Below, piece by piece: positions 58,635 to 64,000 of a DNA stretch of 64,000 nucleotides. The stretch lies in assembly GCA_015680685.1 (NCBI GenBank), contig MNCI01003111.1, forward strand, positions 311,065 through 375,064, in the 5' to 3' direction. Both the position numbers and the translations under genes were made by a program. The stretch comes from Gnetum montanum. Taxonomy: Eukaryota; Streptophyta; Gnetopsida; Gnetales; Gnetaceae. The notes beneath the pieces are model-generated. The model was not told the origin of the DNA. It was given only the letters and a program-made list of their open reading frames with translations, and ran no database searches. Numbering within the stretch: the first letter of the stretch is position 1; every line of letters begins with the position of its first letter.

Positions 58635-59286
58635 TTAATATAGTAAACACTAAACTTCAAGTTCTTCGTGTGTGATTTACAAACCAAATATCTATCACTA
58701 AGAACTTGACCAAGAGACTAAATTATTACTAAGAGCTAAAAGATTCAGTTAGAGCACTTAACATTGAGTGCAAAAAATTTGCTATCTAGTTTATCAACGT
58801 GAAGGAGATGTTCCCCATGATGCCCTGTCCATGGAATGTCCCCATTCTAACCCACATTAGAGATGTTGCATAAACTATGAATGATCCCTAGAGTAAGGAA
58901 GAGAAAATAAAATCATTGTTGGATGCTTTCCATCTACCACCAAAAGTTGCAACTACAGCAGGATAACCATAGTCGCCTTGACCACCGCACATGCCTAAAG
59001 TCGGTGAAGGTCCCTCAAAACCTCAAGAGCCACCACCTCTTAGGACTATCTGATCTTCACCCTCATCTTCATGTCATCAAAGGATGTGTTGTCAAAATTT
59101 TTTTAGAGTCATGTAGTGGTGTTCAATTTTATGTCATGAATACCATAATTTTTGTAATTGGTTGATCCATACACTCAAGCACTCATTTTTTGTCAAGCTA
59201 GTCTGTTTTGTTTTGTTAAGAATTAGTCAATAATCCCATACCTTTCTAATTTTGTATAAGAACTTAAGGAAAAATTTTCATTCAAT
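58635..59286 (+). pseudogene. A5 accessory gene, C-terminal part and 3' flank
   Basis: Continuation of the coiled-coil-rich accessory gene after element B. The open frame 58923-59165 ends in this segment but I cannot tie it to a domain. A3 and A4 have the matching region in reverse (23022-23330 and 27300-27640). CATGGGGATA (59287-59296), just before the LTR, may be the polypurine tract; A4 has CATGGGGTTA in the same place. Confidence 0.55.
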
Positions 59287-59296
59287 CATGGGGATA

Positions 59297-60216
59297 TGAT
59301 AAGTCATAGTAAGCTACATCAATTAGGATTCATTGACTTGGCCCCATCGACGAGGCCCCAGCGATGCATCATGTTATGCATTGACTAGGCCTTGTTTATG
59401 CATGGTCTAATTTTGTCAATAAATACAAGCTCATCAGTCACATTTATGATAGGTCTTGTCATGGTAGTAGTGGAACTCTTGTAGGTTTTCCATTTGAGAG
59501 TTAGAATATTTTTCTCAAGTGCTCACAGAAAGAGTCATTGAGTTTATGAATCTTTATTTGAGCATTGTTGTACCTGAGCATGATAATGTGTGCAACAATA
59601 AAGACAAGCTTTCTAATAAACCTTGTAGTATTTTGAATAGATTAAATATTTTATTTATACATTTAATTTTTTCAATTAGTTATTCAATATTTTCCAATAA
59701 TTAAGATAATTAAGTGAGATAGGTTAGATGGATTAAATACATAAGTACAATCACTTTGAGCATAACATGTATTCACTTGGTAATCCTAGCAACATCAATG
59801 CTTGGTGCACCTAGTAGTGTAGCGCTTGGTAACCTAGTAGTGGATACATGGGTTTAGGATGTGTATGAAGAGTGGAAACAAATGCTTATGTTAGGATTAG
59901 TTAGAGACCAATTAGTTAGTCAATTTAGATTAGTCATTAAATTACACACACACACACTCTCTCTCTCTCTCTCTCTCTTCAAGTACCCAAAAACATAAAA
60001 TATAAAATGATAAAAATAATATGCCTTAATTACTATTAACCATGTCATTATGCTTCACAAGTGTAATTAGGAATATAACAAATGACCTTAGGGCAAGGTT
60101 CACTTCTTAGAAAACTAGTGTACCAGAAATTATAAAGTCCATGGAATTCAACCAAATCATGCGTGTAAACTTTGTGATTCATATGGTTGGGCATAAGGGT
60201 ACCTTACCACTCATCA
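59297..60216 (+). repeat. Family A LTR (3' LTR of A5), 920 bp
   Basis: Starts TGATAAGTCATAG and ends CACTCATCA. The TATA position reads CAATAAATAC (59417-59426), mutated relative to the 5' LTR. It contains the compound (AC)n(CT)n repeat at 59944-59978. Confidence 0.9.
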
Positions 60217-60650
60217 AATTTCCACTACAACTACCTCTCTAGTTTGATACAAGGATTAGTATAGATGCAATGTTGGCATATCCTAGGACCAATCCCAATG
60301 AGTTCAAGATATGACCAAGAAAACATTGTTGGCCATTTATTAACCACATTCAATAGCTTCTCTTTCTACTCAGGAGCAAGATTAGCATTGATTATCATCA
60401 ACTTGCCATTTTTCAAAAATGAATACTTCATTCTAGAAGGTATAGTTTTCAACTCTAAGGGCTTATGTTTAAAAGTGTTAGGGATTTCCAAATCTCCCCA
60501 ATTTATATCATCAAGTTCATCATTGAAGATTTGGTGATGAACTTGCTCCAGTTTATCCATGCCTTCAGCATAGGCATAAGTTAAGCTCTCAGTAGATTCC
60601 ATGCAAAGTGTGCTACTCTTATAATCAACTATCAGCCACTAGGTATCCTC
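60217..60650 (-). pseudogene. A4 RT N-terminal end and PR-RT linker
   Basis: Minus-strand continuation of the A4 RT interrupted at 30729. The open frame 60602-60366 reads MESTESLTYAYAEGMDKLEQ, DELDDINWGDLEIPNTFK, KPLELKTIPSRMKYSFLKNG, the family A linker that leads into RT (LELKxLPxxLKYxFL is the usual pre-RT block). Confidence 0.85.
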
Positions 60651-61130
60651 CTATTTTTTGACTACTACATATGAAAAAATTTGGATTTCAAACTCATTAG
60701 CACATTGTCTACATGTTTTTATTGGTATGCTTTTAATAAAATAGAGTTTCTGCACATAGTTGCACCCTGTATTGTTATACGCGATGTATGGAACTGACTT
60801 CTTCTTGATCTTTCTAAATGCATTTTCCTTGGAAATCTCTAGGGAAAGATCTTTAATGCCCATTTGCACATCAATAATGCTCAACCAAGCCCTTCCCATA
60901 ATGATTAAGAAGTTCCCCTTACAATTGTTAACCTTGATTAGCAAGAAATCAGTAGGATACAACCACCCATAAATAGTGGTCACAATGTTCTCCACTACTC
61001 CCAAAGGAATATTGATGGATTGATCTACCAATTCTAAACACATGTTACTCTTGTTGAGAGGAGGTAGGTTCCATGCATTATACATTTTCTAGAAAATCAA
61101 ATTAACACCAGAACCTAAACCAAGAAGAGC
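60651..61130 (-). pseudogene. A4 aspartic protease
   Basis: The open frame 61085-60651 (144 codons) has MYNAWNLPPLNKSNMCLELV, DQSINIPLGVVENIVTTIYG, YPTDFLLIKVNNCKGNFLII, MGRAWLSIIDVQMGIKDLSL. Same layout as A5, with fewer stops. The catalytic D-S-G lies just upstream in a broken stretch. Confidence 0.85.
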
Positions 61131-61189
61131 CTTGCATGGATCATTTCCAACAATTTGCAAGTAGATGAGATGACTCCCAGGATCAGCTC

Positions 61190-63660
61190 TTTTCCTGGGA
61201 AGGTTGCCAGCCTTGATCCAATCAAATACAGTGTAGGTTTCTAGCCTTGATCAAATTAGATATAGCATGGATGTAGAAGATGAAGGAGTCATAGGGTGAC
61301 CAACCAAATAAGTATGTGATGGTTTTGTAGGGCTATTGGTTCAGAAGAATGGTCTTTTACAAGATTTAGCTTATGAACCACTTAAATAGGGAGTTGGCTA
61401 TAAGTTAAGAAACTTGGTAGCATTACATTGTTGTGACTGCACAGGAATTTCATCCTACATAGATGGAGCAAGTGGTAATTGGGTTGAGGATGGAGGAGCA
61501 TGTGTTGAAGGATGAGGAGGATGATAAGGATATGCGGTTTCCCCTCTAGGAGATGGATAATGAGTTTTGTAATACTCTAGAGGGTAGTAGTGATGCTAAA
61601 AAGATGCATAACTAGAAGAGTCACATAAATACATTAGTTGCTAAACATAGTACCCATATGGATCTGGCTACCTATAAGGGTATTACTGCCTTAGTGGGGG
61701 CATCCCCCATGACTATGGGTGTTGCCATTACTGATATTACTCATGTGATTGTGATAGAGCTCCACTTGGATAATAAGCCTGTTGTTGATGGTGGAATTGC
61801 CTTGGGTTGCCTTGAGGATAAGGTAACCTTATCGATGCTTTCCTTCATGCTAATCTAGGATTTAGGGCATATTCCCTAGGTTCCTATAAGTGTGACACAA
61901 CAGAGCAACATCCCTTGGAATGTTCATATTGGTAGATGTTACATCCACCATCATCATCTACTTCTAACTCCACAACCTCTTCTACTGCCACAACCTTGTC
62001 ATTACCTCTTTAGTAGGCATGTTTAGCTTCTTTCCTTCTTTTGTGGTCATGATCACCACCTTGTTCTTTGTATTCTTCTATAATTTTTAGAGTAGCTTGA
62101 AATTTTTCATTCAAATATTCTGACATTTTATTAACCATAATTGAAATCTTAGACATAAATTTTTGAATTGGAAAGGTTTTTTGTTGCACCACCTTATCAA
62201 GTGATTCCTCCCCCTCACTGTCATAGAATTGAATCATCCTTTTTCTGATGGAAGGATCCCAATTATACTCCTCAATACTTTTCCATTTTCTCAACTCACC
62301 TTCTTTTGTAACCTACTTAATCAACCTTTGAATCTGATGGGATCTTAGTTTTGATAATATCCCTTGGCCATAAACCCCAAGAGCTCTCCTTGTTTTGGAT
62401 TGAAGCTCATCTATGATATGGCAAACCTACTCTTATTAAGAATAACCATGGCTAGGACATTTGCACAAAAGGGAATAATACCTATCCATGGCTACACCCA
62501 AGGGTTCATGTGTTCCTTATTGCCAACCTTGGATTTTCTTTCTCAAATTAGACACTCTGGAGTATGTTTGATATTTATCATTGAATAGCTTAAGCATTGT
62601 ACTCCATCTACAAATTGATTCTAGCTCTGATGAGTGGTACCAACTTTTTGCTTCTTTTACAAGTGTCCTGGGAAACAAGTTTCTGCTAATTATTTTCTAT
62701 GTTTTGCAAGGCATAGGCATTGTGAAAGGCTTCAAGATGGGTCTATGGATCTAAGTTATATCCCCCCTCAAATCTAGGAATATTTTTCATATGCATCCTC
62801 TTGATTTTGTTATCTTTCATGTGCCTGATTGGAATTCTAACTACCTCTACAATGTTCAACATGCTTCAAGTTGCTAGAAAAGGTTCATCTTCTTCATAAT
62901 TTCAATGATTCCTATGATGTCCTCTACTACCCCTTCAATCATGGCAAGGCCTATGATCATTATCTTGCCATTCACCTTTATCACAGTTTCATCCTCTATA
63001 GTTTCAATCAGATTTAGAGGAAAAGAAGAAGATGTAGATGAAGAGGATGAAGAGGGAGAAGTACTACCACCACAATGGTATCTTCCACCTCCTCTCCACT
63101 TGTCATGGCTATGATCATATGATTTTCTGTGATCATGATGCTTGCCCAAGCCCTTGCCCTAACTCCCACTTTTTCCTAAACCTGGATTGTTGATAGTGAA
63201 CTATAGATTCAAGTTCAAGCCTCGTTCACAAAAGCTAGGGGGTGGAAAATCTTCATGAGAACCCCCAAAGGGAGGATCCTCATTATCATTTCAGTTTAGC
63301 ATGAACAAGGGGTTTGTGAATCATTTTCCCTTCATAGCTTCATGGCATTTCTCCTAGTGCCGATCTCATTTGTGTTGTGTTTCTATAGGACAATAGTCCT
63401 AATAGTCATGGTCTTGCACAACATATTCATCATGGAGTTCCTAGATGTCCAACCTTTTAAGAGTTTGGAGTAGCATCCTAGGAAGAGATTGGTTAGAAGG
63501 CAATACAATGTTACCCTCAATATCTCTCCACTGCAATTTTTCATCCTAATGTAGGATAAAGGTGACATCAAGTACAAAATCATTTGGACGAGTGTACATC
63601 ACTTTGAATTCTTGGGGCATTAGCAGTTTTGATTCATCATGCCTATGAGAAGAAGAAATT
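61190..63660 (-). pseudogene. A4 gag
   Basis: Minus-strand gag; the start codon position (63659-63657) reads ATT where A1 and A5 have ATG. Recognisable: His-rich HGKHHDHRKSYDHSHDKWRG followed by a serine run (63150-63010), the core, a K/E linker within the open frame 62294-62010, a Cys/His box GCNIYQYEHSKGC (near 61905-61945) and a Pro/Gln-rich tail. Plus-strand frames such as 61658-61858 are shadows. Confidence 0.83.
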
Positions 63661-63811
63661 TTGAATTAAAGAAAAATTCAATGTTCTTAAATTATAATTA
63701 TAATTATAATTATAATTATTTTATTTTTGAATGATTGTGACCTTAGGGTTCGTTCCAATGATATTAAATAATATTCACTAAGTCCTAAATAGTGCACGTA
63801 TCAAACTACAA

Positions 63812-63830
63812 GTCCTCAACAACAGTGCCA
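63812..63830 (-). other. A4 primer-binding site
   Basis: Minus-strand TGGCACTGTTGTTGAGGAC, one base inside the LTR; the TGGCGCCGTTGCC type with transitions. Confidence 0.75.
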
Positions 63831-63831
63831 A

Positions 63832-64000
63832 TGATGAGTAGTGAGTAGACCCTATGTCAAACCATATGAATCACTTAGCATTCATGCGTGATCCAATCGA
63901 ATTCCATGGACTTATATCCTTCTAAGCACATTGATCTCTAGGAAGTGAAACTAACCATTACAATCATTATCTTTCCAGTTACACTTGTGAAATGCAAAGG
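63832..64000 (-). repeat. Family A LTR (5' LTR of A4), start only
   Basis: TGATGAGTAGTGAGTAGACC and on to the window end matches the first 169 bp of the LTR at 12685. The rest lies outside the window. Confidence 0.88.

Larger units (their letters stand above)
30730..60216 (+). mobile_element. Family A element A5, plus strand, complete with two LTRs, containing element B
   Basis: 5' LTR 30730-31669, primer-binding site, gag, protease, RT, RNase H, integrase, spacer with promoter-like module, accessory gene (39993-42415 and 58635 on), and 3' LTR 59297-60216. Without B it is about 13.3 kb. It is inserted in the RT of A4: sequence left of 30730 and right of 60216 joins into one RT/linker stretch that aligns with A1 near 9030-9060. 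A clean target duplication is not visible (AACCA against AATTT). Confidence 0.9.
24798..64000 (-). mobile_element. Family A element A4, minus strand, interrupted by A5
   Basis: 3' LTR 24798-27299, accessory gene 27300-29829, RNase H/RT 29830-30729, then the 29.5 kb A5 insertion, then the rest of RT (60217 on), protease, gag, primer-binding site and the start of the 5' LTR (63832 to the window end). The integrase segment has been deleted at a junction near 29829. Confidence 0.88.

Noticed and set aside
30725-60221. Target-site duplication for A5
   Set aside because: AACCA against AATTT is too dissimilar; the insertion is supported instead by continuity of the interrupted RT.
1-64000. tRNA, rRNA, CRISPR arrays or bacterial-type operons
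   Set aside because: None seen; the tandem repeats lack spacer/repeat regularity and the sequence is eukaryotic retroelement DNA.

Overview
The window is repeat-dense plant DNA with no recognisable single-copy host gene. Almost everything is Ty3/gypsy LTR retrotransposon sequence at several stages of decay, nested and tandemly rearranged. Plant origin follows from an Athila/Tat-type primer-binding site, a Tat/Ogre-type element with two RNase H domains, and captured fragments of two plant gene families (RAV-type AP2/ERF and FCP1-like phosphatase). Very old, slowly purged copies suggest a large genome, perhaps a conifer or other gymnosperm; the species cannot be fixed from sequence alone.

Family A (LTRs TGATGAG...CTCATCA, about 0.8-0.95 kb; order gag, protease, RT, RNase H, integrase, accessory gene) is AT-rich, CpG-poor and full of stops. 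A1 (1-13540, minus) carries, between a 3' LTR fragment and a truncated integrase, a threefold tandem array of 2.2-2.4 kb units; each unit holds a 342-nt RAV-type AP2-domain exon. A2/A3 (13541-24797, minus) is a family A element in permuted order around one shared LTR. A4 (24798 to the window end, minus) has a 1.6 kb repeat-rich insert in its left LTR, an integrase deletion, and A5 inserted in its RT. A5 (30730-60216, plus) is the most complete family A copy, and element B is inserted in its accessory gene.

Element B (42421-58629, minus, 16.2 kb, GC-richer, 5-bp target duplication GAAGC) is Tat/Ogre-like: gag, protease, RT with intact YVDD, RNase H and a second archaeal-type RNase H. Integrase is absent. 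Between protease and RT, on the opposite strand, lies an eight-exon gene (48401-52488) whose splice phases all agree. It joins an FCP1-like phosphatase domain to an acidic repeat segment and a long coiled-coil-like exon, and has five premature stops. Two minisatellites in B are arrays of small stem-loops whose stems covary while the AGTTTTA leader stays fixed.

The strongest candidates for something undescribed are the antisense FCP1-fusion gene inside B, its apparent homology (a shared phase-1 intron) with the sense accessory gene of family A, the triplicated AP2 exon in A1, and the covarying stem-loop arrays. The target duplication CTCAC appears on the 'wrong' ends of A1 and A4, which implies a tandem duplication or circular permutation of a nested compound element.
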